A stretch of 64,000 bases of DNA from Huiozyma naganishii CBS 8797 (GCF_000348985.1 NC_035923.1:868001-932000); one strand, 5' to 3'; shown: positions 1-10,757, numbered from the stretch's first letter. A program made the numbers and translations. Notes: generated from the letters alone by a model not told the origin.

Positions 1-1089
1 GCCACTAAACTTCCCAGCAGTAAAATAATGAAATTTAGGAAAAATCTGGATTTGGTCGACTTACTGTGTCAGATTGGTTCTGGAATTGCCCATCTGCATT
101 CACTAAAAATTATTCATCGGGATATCAAGCCCCAAAACATATTGGTTTCCGAAAACAGGATTGCTTCGATTGCAACATCATCGACCAAGGAGAACTTGAG
201 GATTCTTATTTCCGATTTTGGTCTCTGCAAAAAGTTGGATAATGATCAATCGTCTTTCAGAACTAACATGCAAAACCCCGCAGGCACAACTGGGTGGAGA
301 GCCCCAGAATTGCTGGATGGTTCTTCATTCAGCATCCTCGAAAATATGGACACATCGAAACATGGTGAAAGTACTACAGATACCTCTATAGTATCCACGG
401 ATTCTTTTTATGATCCTTTTACAAAGCAAAGACTTACTAGGGCAGTTGATATATTTTCTATGGGTTGCGTGTTTTTTTATGTGTTGACTAATGGGCAACA
501 TCCGTTCGGCAGTAAATACATGAGGGAAGGTAACATTATTAAAGGGGAGTATGATTTGAGTCCGTTACGCACGACAATCAAAGAAAAATGGGTGGTAGAG
601 GAGGCCACCAATCTGATATCCAGGCTAATAGCACGGGACCCAAAACAGAGGCCCACGGCAATGACAGTGTTAAAGCATCCGTTATTTTGGCCGATTCAAA
701 AGAAACTCGCTTTTCTTTTAAAATTTAGTGATAGATTTGAGTTAAAAAATAAAGAGTCACCAAATGAACTTTTAGGAAAGCTAGATACATTATCCAAAAC
801 TGTTATTCCAAAAGCTGACTGGTCACTGAAATTTGATAAGCTCTTTATGGATAATTTGGGAAAGTATAGAAAGTATCACTTTGATAGGGTCCTCGATCTG
901 TTACGAGCTTTCAGAAACAAATATCATCACTATATGGATATGCCTGAAGAATTGGCAGATATCATGGGGACAATTCCAGATGGGTTTTATCATTTTTTTA
1001 TTGTCAGATTTCCAAATCTGTTGATGGAAACATATCTCTTTGTTGAAAAAAATATGGCAGATGATCAGGCTATGGTCGAATTCTTTTAA
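1..1089 (+). CDS. IRE1: Ire1 kinase/endoribonuclease, C-terminal part (5' truncated by window)
   Basis: This is the cytosolic end of the ER-stress sensor Ire1, which splices HAC1 mRNA in the unfolded protein response. The reading frame is open from base 1 with no stop, so the gene runs off the left edge. The lumenal and transmembrane parts and the first kinase lobe are outside. Visible in order: catalytic loop HRDIKPQN (about base 115), DFG in ISDFGLCKKL, the activation segment ending in RAPELL, the kinase C-lobe, then the RNase (KEN) domain with KYRKYH and FRNKYHHYMD, which carry the tyrosine, arginine, asparagine and histidine of the RNase active site. The ORF ends at VEFF, close to the S. 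cerevisiae C-terminus. It converges with the YHR078W homologue, as in S. cerevisiae. The ATG at 28 is internal, not the start. Confidence 0.96.
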   Translation, partial: ATKLPSSKIMKFRKNLDLVDLLCQIGSGIAHLHSLKIIHRDIKPQNILVSENRIASIATSSTKENLRILISDFGLCKKLDNDQSSFRTNMQNPAGTTGWRAPELLDGSSFSILENMDTSKHGESTTDTSIVSTDSFYDPFTKQRLTRAVDIFSMGCVFFYVLTNGQHPFGSKYMREGNIIKGEYDLSPLRTTIKEKWVVEEATNLISRLIARDPKQRPTAMTVLKHPLFWPIQKKLAFLLKFSDRFELKNKESPNELLGKLDTLSKTVIPKADWSLKFDKLFMDNLGKYRKYHFDRVLDLLRAFRNKYHHYMDMPEELADIMGTIPDGFYHFFIVRFPNLLMETYLFVEKNMADDQAMVEFF

Positions 1090-1270
1090 ACAGCGACCGA
1101 TACTGGAAAGTAAAAGTCGTTTTTCTTTGCATATATAGAACTTAAAAATAAATCAACATCACATACCCAAAAATATAACGGTACGAATTTTATTTCGTTT
1201 TAGGTATTGAAAATGATTGTGCTTATACAAGGTACGGCGATGCTTTTATAGGTTTATATAAATCAAAGTA

Positions 1271-2881
1271 TCAGGTATACTCACTGTTATTCCGTTTTGG
1301 AATAAAGAGCGTACGTTCTGCCAACTTGATAAAGGAGATGGTCAGCATGCATGATACTATAAATATCTCATCAAACCAGCAGTCGATTGCTAGATTTGGC
1401 ACGGTAAATTTTTCCCCTAGCAAAGTCTTCAATTTGACTGAAACATCGAAAGGTAAATTTGATCTTATCATCAAGATTGTTGCCACCACATAGATACCTG
1501 TAAGCTCCGATACCAGTAAATTTTTGATCATTGATGGTTTCTTTTTTGTTTTCTCGTTGTGGAAAGAGGGAAGTTCATTTTCGTTATCGTCGAGACCAAA
1601 CATCGCCACTAATTGAAATTTCACTGGTAAAAGTCCTGAGATAAACATGATTGTAGTATTGACGGCCGAAAGCGAACACATGAAGAGCGAAGCTGATAAA
1701 AACAATGATATTTGATTTGTTAGTGAGTCTAGGTCGTGCTGATAATTAAAGTGGAATAATAATATATCCAATATATTCGCAATTGTCACAGCCAAAGGAT
1801 CAGAGCGATTTTGGAAATATTCATACTCGTAGTCACCTGGAAACTTTACAAAATGCTTGATGATTTTGGGTATTCTTACAAGTAGCGTAAATGCCATCTT
1901 ATAGAAACAGTAGATAAAAAACCCACCCTCAATTATCCTCCGTGCGTTTATGATAAATTGGGGTCTCTTCAAAGCAGTTTGAATCTTACTCAAATTTAGT
2001 TGGTAGCGCCCAATCATTTCCAAACATTTCGTCCTATTTTCTGGAGGTGACCCTTGCTCCTTTTTATCTAAAGCGTTTACCATGCTTTGTATTCGATTTT
2101 CGTAATCTTCTGCTTTTTGTTTCAGAATAGTCCTAGACGCCCATATCAAAAATTTATCTTTCTGGAAACTATTGCTTGATCTATTAAGGGCCAAACCTGA
2201 TCGAGATTGTTCAATATATTTATCCCAGAAGAAAAGAAAAGTGTAGTAAACTGTAGACACACATGCAATACCAGACAATACTCCCATTAAAGCAACACCT
2301 CCAACGGATAATCTTGTTAGAATATTTCGAGAGTACACGAATGGCCCGATATCCAGTAGTGTCAAAATTATAATAAATGTTGCCAGTAGCGCAGTGGTGG
2401 CGATAACCAATCTGTCAATGTCGAACGAGTCTTTGAAGAACTTGTTAAGCAGTGATATGATAATGAAAAAAGGTTGGATCAAAAGTAATATTATGGATAA
2501 CGACCACGCCATGGAAGGCCATATAAATCTGATAATGGGACCAGCTTGTTGATCCATATCTACAGTCTTTATCTGCCATAAAACAATTTCGATGGTTACT
2601 GTATAACAAACCATTGCGGCTGAGAATAGCATTCTCATCAACGTTGACATCGTCTTCGATGACACCGAGTACTCCGCATAAAAGTTTTGCATAAACGAAT
2701 TGCTGTTGGAAACGTTTTGCGGTTTATCCCATTTCGAATTCAAGGATCTCAAATGCTTATTTGGAGAGACCGTCACATATTCAAAGAGAACGTCCACTTT
2801 AAACCACAGCACATTGAATGTCCAGTCGTAAACAGCAATTGCAGAAAGTGTTAGTATTAGTAACAAAATCAATTCCTCCAT
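1271..2881 (-). CDS. YHR078W: GPHR-family multi-pass membrane protein (YHR078W homologue)
   Basis: A 536-residue polytopic membrane protein; S. cerevisiae YHR078W is about 552 residues and is its neighbour next to IRE1. Hydrophobic segments lie near residues 3-20, 85-105, 122-150, 160-182, 190-215, 375-410, 455-475 and 505-525. The stretch SVGGVALMGVLSG followed by an aromatic segment resembles the N-terminal GPHR (Golgi pH regulator) signature, and ELTGIYVVATILMIR near the end resembles the family's C-terminal membrane domain. The central soluble part is charged and probably helical (QKAEDYENRI). The family is linked to anion conductance or Golgi pH in animals; the yeast role is not established, and high-osmolarity regulation is what I recall for S. 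cerevisiae. The family call is inference from these motifs and synteny. Confidence 0.85.
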   Translation of the reverse strand: MEELILLLILTLSAIAVYDWTFNVLWFKVDVLFEYVTVSPNKHLRSLNSKWDKPQNVSNSNSFMQNFYAEYSVSSKTMSTLMRMLFSAAMVCYTVTIEIVLWQIKTVDMDQQAGPIIRFIWPSMAWSLSIILLLIQPFFIIISLLNKFFKDSFDIDRLVIATTALLATFIIILTLLDIGPFVYSRNILTRLSVGGVALMGVLSGIACVSTVYYTFLFFWDKYIEQSRSGLALNRSSNSFQKDKFLIWASRTILKQKAEDYENRIQSMVNALDKKEQGSPPENRTKCLEMIGRYQLNLSKIQTALKRPQFIINARRIIEGGFFIYCFYKMAFTLLVRIPKIIKHFVKFPGDYEYEYFQNRSDPLAVTIANILDILLFHFNYQHDLDSLTNQISLFLSASLFMCSLSAVNTTIMFISGLLPVKFQLVAMFGLDDNENELPSFHNEKTKKKPSMIKNLLVSELTGIYVVATILMIRSNLPFDVSVKLKTLLGEKFTVPNLAIDCWFDEIFIVSCMLTISFIKLAERTLFIPKRNNSEYT

Positions 2882-3106
2882 CGAAGCTTCATAAACTGCT
2901 GTTACGAATTGTGGTTAACCTCAAACCAGATTTACACCCATTGACGAGTTCATAGCGTGTACCATTTAAAATTAAAGTTCCAGCGTTAAGCTTTTTTTCC
3001 GTTTTTTTACTTAATTTCGACCTTGAACGCTAAAATTGAAGAGACCATCACAAACGGAGCATACAGAGAACGTATATCAGTAGTCCAATTTTCTGAGCGA
3101 TCTATC

Positions 3107-6100
3107 ATGGATGTATGTATGATTTTCTCACCTAATCTTTATGATCCAATATGCTTTTAGGCTTTTGAACGAGACTTATTAACCAAAAATTGAAAACTTT
3201 TTAAGACCGTCCATTCATGGGTGTTGCACTATCATTTGAACAAATGAGGAACATCCAGTGTAGGTTTGTTTTGAAACGCTACTTTATACTGTTTAGAATG
3301 AGAGAAGAATTGAGCTACACAAATTAAACTCGGATGCCTGGGTTGGTGTATCTGTCTTTGAGGTAGACAGGAACAAACTAGATTCTAGTATTAAGAGAAA
3401 TACCGGTTTCATTAAGAAACTAAAAAAAGGTATTACCAAAGAGAACAAAGACACTTTATTGAAAGATATTAAGGAAGTTTTCTTGGAAAAATACCTTTCT
3501 GAAGTAATAGTTACTGTCAATGAAGGATTGTCCCTCGTCCCTAACAAAAATGATGATATTTCGGCTGCAGTGGAGATAATTTGTGCTTTACATCAAAGGT
3601 TTTATTCCAACTTTACCGGTAAATTGTTTGAATTGTTTCTCCAGAACTTTATTAATCCTGGTGATGATGAACTAGTCTTAGAGAAAGATGAATTGGTCAG
3701 AATGAAAAAGATAAGATCCAACTTTAGGATTTTGACAGAACTTTATCTAGTTGGTGTCTTCCCATCGTTAGACATTGCCGAATCGAAGGAAAATGTTCCA
3801 TTGTATTTAAGGAAGAAAGTTGGTAAAAAGGAACCATTTCTTGTTGCTATTCTAAAAGAGCTTTTAAACTACAAATTTAAACTAGGTTACACCACTTTGC
3901 TGGCAACCCAATTGGCCAAAAAATACTTTACATTTTTTGATGACAATGATGCGTCTTGGGACTTATTAATACCCGATGAAAACCTCAAAGTGTCACTGCA
4001 GGCGATATATGAAGTATTTGTGGAAGCGGTCTTTAATAAGACTGTGGAATTGGACAAAAAGCTTGCCAAACTAATGAAAGAACATCAAAAATGTCAAATT
4101 AGAACAGGTAAAGCTGTAGACGAATACATTGAAGAATATAATTTGTTATTACCTGTCTTACAGAGATTTAAGGAAGCTACCGAAGTTTTTGTGGAGTGTT
4201 TCAACAAAGAAGCGCCTGGGTTATCCAGTGAAAAAAACTTGGAGGATGACGAGCAACCCACCTCCATTATTACAAGTCAAATAGTATCGCCTGGTCAACG
4301 ATTATGGGAAACCGATGAGATGAAACGGTTTTATGAAAACCTACCCGACATCGATGTCGCGATAAAAGCCTCACAGGAGAGAAACGTAACCAAAACGGAT
4401 AATAATGAAACAGTTAACCATTTTTTCGATGAGCTAGAAATAGCGGAAACAAAAGAACAAATTGATCGATTATCTTTTGAATATTGGAACTCCGGTATCG
4501 ATAACAGGGCAACAAAAAATAGACTCTTAAAATTTTTTATCGAAGGTCAAGATTGGAGTAAGATCAAAATATATTCGAGATTTTTGGCATCTAATAGTAA
4601 ACATTTTCCTGATATCGTTGATGAGTTTATTCAGTACCTCGATACTGGGTTTAGGAACCAATTGCATTCTAACAAGATCAATGTAAAAAATGTTATTTTT
4701 TTCAGCGAGATGGTTAAATTTATGCTAGTCCCATCATTTGTCGTCTTCCATAAGATTAGAACGTTGATTATGAACCTGCAAGTGCCAAATAATATTGAAA
4801 TACTGACCATTTTCTTTGAACATGCCGGGAAATTCTTACTTTTCAAGCCAGAATATAAAAATGAAATGGACAAAATGGTTCAACTGCTTAAATTAAAAAT
4901 GAAGGATAGACAGCTGGGAATGAACCTGAAAAGCGCTTTGGAAAATACGATGGTTTTACTATTCCCGCCCTCTGTTAAATCACTGAACGTTGAGGACCGT
5001 GAACTGACCGATGAAGAAAAGTTTTATCATGTTTTAATTAGAACTGAATTGCCAAATCTTAAAGTCAAGGAGCACATTAATCTCATATCAAGAGCCACCT
5101 GGTCAGATAACAATGTTCGGAATACGTTACACGTATTGTTTACCGAACCCGAAAAAATGAATTATCAAAATATTCCCATTTTGGCTCGAGTAATGACCGG
5201 ACTGTACCCCTATCGGCGGGAGTTCGTCATTCGTGTCATTGATCAACTCTTAGAGAACATTGAAAGAGGGCTGGAGAGCAACGCACATAATCAAAATATG
5301 AGCAGAATTGCTCAAGTAAGACTTTTAACTGAGATATTCAATATGGAAATGATTAAGTCTGATGTTCTGGTTGACACCATGTATCATATAATGAAGTTTG
5401 GACACAAGAACAATCAGCCAACCCCTATTTCTGCTAGTCCGCTTGATTTACCGAATGATTATTTTAGGATTCAACTGCTGTGCACAATCTTACTGAACAT
5501 AACCCGATTCCCAGTTGCATTTTTGAAAAAACTGGAGCGTCTATTAAGATATTTTGAGTATTACACATTTTGCAAGAAACAGCCATTACCCATTGAAACA
5601 CAGTTTAAAGTAACAGATGCCTTCAACAACTTTTCGGATCGGTTTAATTTTGAAAAATCTGCAAATATAATGGAGTGTCTTACGAGATTACAAAGTCTGG
5701 CACAGGCTCAAAGTGAGCAACAGCGATCGCTACCGATGAATTCACAATGTGGGTTATCAGCTAACGAAATGCGGAACATTATCAAAACTGACGTTAATGT
5801 GACTCAAACGGACAACGAAGCTTATGAGGATGGCGAGGATGAGGAGGAGGATGATGAACCCAAATACGTAGATGAAATGGAGGAAGATGCTGATAATCAG
5901 AGCGGCGAAAAAGATGATCAAGGGGATGAAGACGAAAATGAAACAGACAGTGATTGGGATAGTAATACAAGCAGTGAGGAAGATTCTGACTCAGAAAGTT
6001 CGTCGAACGAAAATTCTGATAGTGAGTTCAAATATATGGATGTCGATAGAGATATTGAGTTGAAACGAATGCAGGAAGAATACAACAAAAAGCTGAAGAG

Positions 6101-6455
6101 TCCTGAAGAGCTTAAGATAGAGGAGGAATTGGATAAACAGTTCAACATCATGCTTCAGGAATCGATGGAGGAGAGGAAAAATGAAAAGCCGTTAGTTACT
6201 GCAATACCAATCATGGTCAACCAGAATGCAGCGACCACCCCCCTTCTTTCTGATGGGACTGCTACTAACAACCAATCTCTTTCAAACAAAGTCGCATTTA
6301 CGTTCTTGACGAAAGCAGGCAAAAAAACAAATACACGTACTTTAGATTTGCCAAAGGATGTCAAGTTTGTTTCCGGGGTTTTAGAAGAGGAAGAAAAATT
6401 AAAGAATGAGAGAGAACAAATCAAGAAAATTGTTCTACAAAAAACTTTTGACTGA
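3107..6455 (+). CDS. NMD2: Nmd2/Upf2, nonsense-mediated decay factor (two exons)
   Basis: Upf2 bridges Upf1 and Upf3 in nonsense-mediated mRNA decay in the cytoplasm. The long ORF has no suitable ATG at its beginning; its frame runs back to 3297, reading NERRIELHKLNSDAW, which matches the S. cerevisiae N-terminus after MDD. A six-base first exon (ATG GAT, 3107-3112) is followed by GTATGT at 3113. A branch point TATTAAC lies at 3177-3183 and the acceptor TTTAG ends at 3296, so splicing gives MDNERRIE. The joined product is 1054 residues (1089 in S. cerevisiae). Three MIF4G-like helical regions fill most of it. An Asp/Glu-rich stretch lies near residues 845-915, before the conserved C-terminal Upf1-binding part. 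It converges with PTC7. Confidence 0.95.
3113..3296 (+). other. NMD2 spliceosomal intron
   Basis: 184-nt intron directly after codon 2 of NMD2. Donor GTATGT (3113-3118), branch-point variant TATTAAC (3177-3183, about 114 nt before the acceptor), acceptor TTTAG ending 3296. It is phase 0. The position matches the known intron near the start of S. cerevisiae NMD2. Confidence 0.88.
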
Positions 6456-6541
6456 GAAGGAACTTCAATGTTATAACTTTGAGTGGTTGATATTGCATAC
6501 AGAATTGATTAAATTTTTACTTAGATAATTAGGTATATAGA

Positions 6542-7711
6542 TTATTTTACGTGTACCATAACCATTGTAATATCATCTTCTTTCCCACCTTGGTACAGTT
6601 TACCTGTCAATTTCGTTAGTTCCTGTGAGAACACCGATGGAAACTTGGGATCTTTACTGATTGTAACAATTTTTGCTACGAGCTCTTTAGCCGCATTTTG
6701 AAAATCTGTCTCCACTTGAGCCTCATTGTCTCTCAAGAACAATTCAATATCCCCAGTGTCAATGTTGTCAGTGACCCCATCTGTGGCCAATATCACAACA
6801 TCATTTTTGGCAAGATCGAATTTGTATTCATCGGCGTCTTCTGGAGTGTTTTGTATATATGATCTACCGGTTCTTGCTGCCTCCTTTGCCATTGGTTCAG
6901 GGATTATGGCTAGCTGGAAGGGGGCGTTGAAGCCAACAGTTTGAAACTTTGTTTGGAACACCATTTTGTGATCTCTGAAAACACCGCACCAAGAATCCCC
7001 AAGGTTCGCGATATTTAGCGTGCCGTTATTTTCAAAATGAGCAGCAATTGCAGTTGTCCCACCAACCTCTACGGTTTTTTCGTCTTTGATCTTACGATAA
7101 GCGGATCCAATTAGATCCTTGGGAGTCAGAGATTGGTCTTTCCCGCCCTTTGGGCTTGGAAGGGAAGCCAATTGGCCCATGGCTTTGCAGAGTTCTCTGG
7201 AAATAGCACTAGAATCGTAACCGTGTTCGACCCACCCACCCACACCATCGGCTACCCCGGTCCAGAGGTCTGAGACACTGTTTGAAGTGACAAAAAAATT
7301 GTCCTCACCAGTGGCCGACATTAGTGAATCCTTGAGCTTCTGGTATATTTTGTCATCCCTATCCTTTGGCTGATACGCTACGGCGAACTTGTACGAAAAC
7401 GGACCGGAAATATCACCTGTATTGGCATTGGAACTTTGCTGACCGCTGCCCTGGTATTGTTGATAGTTGGAATGTGTTGAGTCAGAGACAAAATATCTCC
7501 TAGATATTAAGCCCAATTGGCTTTTCAGTAAGAGGAACCCGTTGTTAACTGGCGATAGATCATCAAATGATGGATGTATTAGTAAACGTGCCATGTACGC
7601 TATGAAGACAGTCACTACTATAAAAATAAACATACCATAGTAGCTCCTTGATGTAGCACCTAGTGTTCTCGCAGATCCAACGGCGAACATCACTGGTTGT
7701 GTCGTTTGCAA
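6542..7711 (-). CDS. PTC7: Ptc7 type 2C protein phosphatase, alternatively spliced
   Basis: A PP2C-type Ser/Thr phosphatase. In S. cerevisiae the spliced form is mitochondrial, where it acts on coenzyme Q biosynthesis, and the unspliced form sits in the nuclear envelope. Conserved PP2C blocks: GVADGVGGW, TTAIAAHF, NLGDSWCGVF, ATDGVTDN and KEDDITMVMV, with the metal-binding aspartates. The unspliced ORF is 389 residues from the first ATG (7711), or 382 from the second (7690, MFAVG), which aligns better with the S. cerevisiae start MFANVG. An 87-nt intron (7549-7635) with consensus signals is a multiple of three and stop-free; retained, it encodes a transmembrane segment. Removing it gives 360 or 353 residues with a basic N-terminus suited to mitochondrial import. 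Convergent with NMD2. Confidence 0.95.
   Translation of the reverse strand: MQTTQPVMFAVGSARTLGATSRSYYGMFIFIVVTVFIAYMARLLIHPSFDDLSPVNNGFLLLKSQLGLISRRYFVSDSTHSNYQQYQGSGQQSSNANTGDISGPFSYKFAVAYQPKDRDDKIYQKLKDSLMSATGEDNFFVTSNSVSDLWTGVADGVGGWVEHGYDSSAISRELCKAMGQLASLPSPKGGKDQSLTPKDLIGSAYRKIKDEKTVEVGGTTAIAAHFENNGTLNIANLGDSWCGVFRDHKMVFQTKFQTVGFNAPFQLAIIPEPMAKEAARTGRSYIQNTPEDADEYKFDLAKNDVVILATDGVTDNIDTGDIELFLRDNEAQVETDFQNAAKELVAKIVTISKDPKFPSVFSQELTKLTGKLYQGGKEDDITMVMVHVK
7549..7635 (-). other. In-frame, stop-free PTC7 intron encoding a membrane segment
   Basis: Reading the minus strand: donor GTATGT starts at 7635, branch point TACTAAT lies at 7584-7578, acceptor CCAG ends at 7549. Length is 87 nt (29 codons) with no stop. 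Retained, it adds a strongly hydrophobic stretch (MFIFIVVTVFIAYMARLL). Spliced, it joins TAT-G to TT-AAC and keeps frame. Confidence 0.88.
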
Positions 7712-8168
7712 ACCTGTTCAACTTTAGTGCATCAACAACCTTCTACAACCGACATTTCATTTTGTTTTCTATAATTTACTGAAGTGAATCCCAAAGACTG
7801 TCCAGAGAAAGAGCACTTTGGTTCTCGGTTCAGCAAAGAGTGAAGTGTGTCTGTCTACGTACAGTAACATCTGGGTCCTATGTGATTGTATACGTTTGAA
7901 AAGTGTTCTAGGATCACTTTTCATCGTCAATGTTTGCGTAGAAATAATACGATACTGTTTCAGAAACGTTTCAACTTTGATTGCTGTTATTCAACCCAGC
8001 AGAACAGAAGGTTTAGTTCAAACGGTATTGAAACAGCAGGATGCTGGATCACACTCTTGGAAGTTATAAATATTACAAACTGATGTAGTCAAATGGAGAG
8101 CATGATGCGTTGATATATCCTTTCTCGAGCTTCACAATATCTTTAAACTGCCAAGCCTATATCTCCAA
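7712..8168. other. Intergenic, divergent PTC7 / unknown gene promoters
   Basis: 457 bp between two divergently transcribed genes. Two plus-strand reading frames here show no recognisable protein and lack coding-like composition. I see no RNA gene or clear site. Confidence 0.5.
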
Positions 8169-9274
8169 ATGTCGAGCAAGTCACGATCCAGTTCCCACCA
8201 TGATACTAGAGGATTTTCTGAAAGTCGAAATAGAGCCAAGGTTACGATCAAAGAAGAAGCAGAACCGTGCGAACTACATGACATAGTAAACTGTAAGAAA
8301 TGCCAAAGGGCTGAACAGGAAAGATTAGAAAACATATTGAAACGATCGATTTCAATGAACGCGATTCCTGGCAGAAATGCTTCATCAACAGTTCCAAGAA
8401 AGTTGCACAGATCATCCTCTCAGACAAGTTGCTACAGTACAGGATCAACTCAATCCGTCCCCGTCGAAATGCAAAACGATTCCTTCAGTGAATTGTTATA
8501 CTATTTTTCTTCGCAAAGTCGAGAACGACGGGATCCTCATACTGCAAACATCTTTTGGGATTTACTTCCGATCGAAACCAAGCAGGCTTTAATTAGAAAG
8601 ATAATCAACAACAAGAAACGAAGGAGCAACAAGAATTTGGTCTACAATGACTTCCGAAGTTTGCTTCTTTTAAATGAAACTAACTATCAACCATCTACTA
8701 GCAAGTGTACTCGATCAAGACCGGTGTCACTATTATCTCCAAAGGAACAATTGGCTTCTCAACTTATAGGCCAGCTGTTCGATAGTATCAGCTCCGAGAG
8801 TGATCCGGAATCAGATGCATGTTACATTCCGAACGTTGGGCCTAATGCCGAACAGCTCGACACTTTTTCAGATGCTCAAACAGCTTTGGAGAATATACGG
8901 ATTTGGCGAGACCGTCAAGAAATTAATGCAAAAATAAAAGAAGTCAATCTGTTGATTGAAAGGTTTGAGAAAATGTCTCCCTCACCAACTCCAGCGAGTA
9001 CCGATGATTCCCAGAAGCACAAAACTTTAAGTAGTAACGCACAAGCTGGGAATTTAGCAATCCCCAAACAACAGCAACAAAGGCAAAAAACCCAGCTAAA
9101 GTTTCTGTTTCAAACGAACCACCCCCATCAAGACGGAAAGAAGGATTTCTGGAAACGCTGGCCTCCAAATCTAAGAAATTTATGAGTAGATTCAAACATA
9201 AAAAGAGACCAGGCTCATTAGACCTTTACAGGAAGCCAAATCCCGAAATTTATTCCGACTTTCGCTCCAAATGA
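8169..9274 (+). CDS. Uncharacterised basic, serine-rich protein with a frame break near its end
   Basis: I do not recognise this gene; S. cerevisiae has none between PTC7 and PPE1. The first frame (ATG 8169) reads 338 residues to a stop at 9185. Its features are a Ser/Arg-rich N-terminus, a cysteine cluster CELHDIVNCKKCQ near residue 37 that could bind metal, a middle block around FSELLYYF and FWDLLPIETKQALIRKI (residues about 105-150), and a predicted helix around ENIRIWRDRQEINAKIKEV. Coding character continues in the -1 frame to a stop at 9272-9274, with a lysine-rich tail (SKKFMSRFKHKKRPGSLDLY). A single extra A in the A6 run at 9085-9090 would join both parts into 368 residues. The tail looks more protein-like than the in-frame end. 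Either an assembly error or a true frameshift. Confidence 0.7.
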
Positions 9275-9488
9275 ATAGTAAAAGATTTTCTATAGTTGCA
9301 CAAAGCGGAAATTAAATCTAATTATATAATTGGAAAGAACACTAGCTCCGACTAGTCGTCATTGCATCTTTAATTTTGTCCAAAAACAGTGATAAAATAA
9401 ATCCTAAAATAATTGAAAATGACCTTCAATTTTTTAAACGAGAACGAGAAACACAACGGTCTAGGGAAGCAATCGCGTTACATCTGTA

Positions 9489-10670
9489 ATGGCTGACGGT
9501 TTGAGAAGGAAAGTTGCTCTTTCACATTATGAGGCTGCTCAGTTATTTTTGGATGGCAATCCAGAGGAAGAAGTGACGGAAAACGACGCGTTTGGTGACT
9601 TACCGTCTACTGTCGAGCTGAAAACAACTCATTCACATCATATCCACGATAACAATACGAGTAATGAAACGACGAACCAGTTAATTAACAACCCGTTCCT
9701 CAAGTGGGACTCCTTCTTTGAACACAATATCCAAGTCGAATTAAAGGATAGAGGCTACAAATTCAATGTATATTATACTCTTCCAACAAAATTTGATTTT
9801 GCTTCTCTGCCCATTTTTATGTTTCACCACGGAGCTGGATCTTCTGGTTTAACTTTTGCTTCTTTGGCAAAGGCATTGAATGAAAAGCTAGATGGACAAT
9901 GTGGCTTCTTCTCCTTTGATGCCAGAGGTCATGGAGACACACAGCCTTTGTCACGAGACAGAGCTCAACCACAGTATAACAGGGATGATTATACTCTGGA
10001 CTTTTCTGCCCTCATAGATTACCACTATAATGACATTCTGCTTGCGTCAAAAGTTCCTAAAGAAAAGATAAGTCTGATTCTTGTGGGCCATTCATTAGGT
10101 GGAAGTATATGCACTTTCGTATATGATCTGCTTTCTACGGCAGTCCGCAAAAGCCTGTTAGGCGTGACAATGTTAGATATAGTCGAGGAGGCAGCCATCC
10201 AGGCGCTTAGAAAGGTGGACCACTTTTTATACGAGACTCCAAATGTTTTCAGCTCATTTGAAGAAGCTGTAGATTGGCACGTTAACCACAGTCTCTTTAA
10301 ATCGAGGAGTAGTGCAGAAATCGCTATTCCTGCACTATTCAAATACTCTAATTCTGGTAGAATAATGAGAATTACCGACCTGAAAACTTTCCGACCCTTT
10401 TGGGATACTTGGTTTTCTGGATTATCACATCAATTTGTTGTTACGCCCACTTGTAAACTACTGATACTTGCTGGGAACGACAATTTAGACAAAGAGTTGA
10501 TTGTTGGACAAATGCAGGGAAAATATCAACTTGTGGTATTCCAGGATTCAGGCCACTTTATACAAGAGGATGTGCCGACGAAAACGGCACTGACACTTAT
10601 AGACTTCTGGAAGCGGAATGATAATAGAAATGTTGTTATCAAGAGTAATTGGGGAAAGGCTGTTAAGTAG
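9489..10670 (+). CDS. PPE1: Ppe1 protein phosphatase methylesterase
   Basis: An alpha/beta hydrolase that removes the C-terminal methyl ester from PP2A catalytic subunits. 393 residues, against about 400 in S. cerevisiae. The oxyanion region MFHHGAGSSGLTF (about residue 116) and the nucleophile elbow GHSLGGS (serine near residue 202) are clear. The C-terminal histidine is in DSGHFIQED. FFSFDARGHGDT is the usual strand-turn of the fold. The start at 9489 gives MADGLRRKVALSHYE, consistent with family length. It lies between the uncharacterised gene and QNS1, with which it converges (88 bp between stops). Confidence 0.95.
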   Translation: MADGLRRKVALSHYEAAQLFLDGNPEEEVTENDAFGDLPSTVELKTTHSHHIHDNNTSNETTNQLINNPFLKWDSFFEHNIQVELKDRGYKFNVYYTLPTKFDFASLPIFMFHHGAGSSGLTFASLAKALNEKLDGQCGFFSFDARGHGDTQPLSRDRAQPQYNRDDYTLDFSALIDYHYNDILLASKVPKEKISLILVGHSLGGSICTFVYDLLSTAVRKSLLGVTMLDIVEEAAIQALRKVDHFLYETPNVFSSFEEAVDWHVNHSLFKSRSSAEIAIPALFKYSNSGRIMRITDLKTFRPFWDTWFSGLSHQFVVTPTCKLLILAGNDNLDKELIVGQMQGKYQLVVFQDSGHFIQEDVPTKTALTLIDFWKRNDNRNVVIKSNWGKAVK

Positions 10671-10757
10671 ATACTCTTCAGACTCGTGTATATTTTTTCG
10701 ATTATATAAAACTTGTTCAAGGTAGATACGTTCTTGACATTCGACCTGGCGGGAATC

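Noticed and set aside
9080..9095. Programmed -1 frameshifting in the unknown gene
   Set aside because: The A-run is not in the frame needed for a canonical X XXY YYZ heptamer; a missing A in a homopolymer is simpler.
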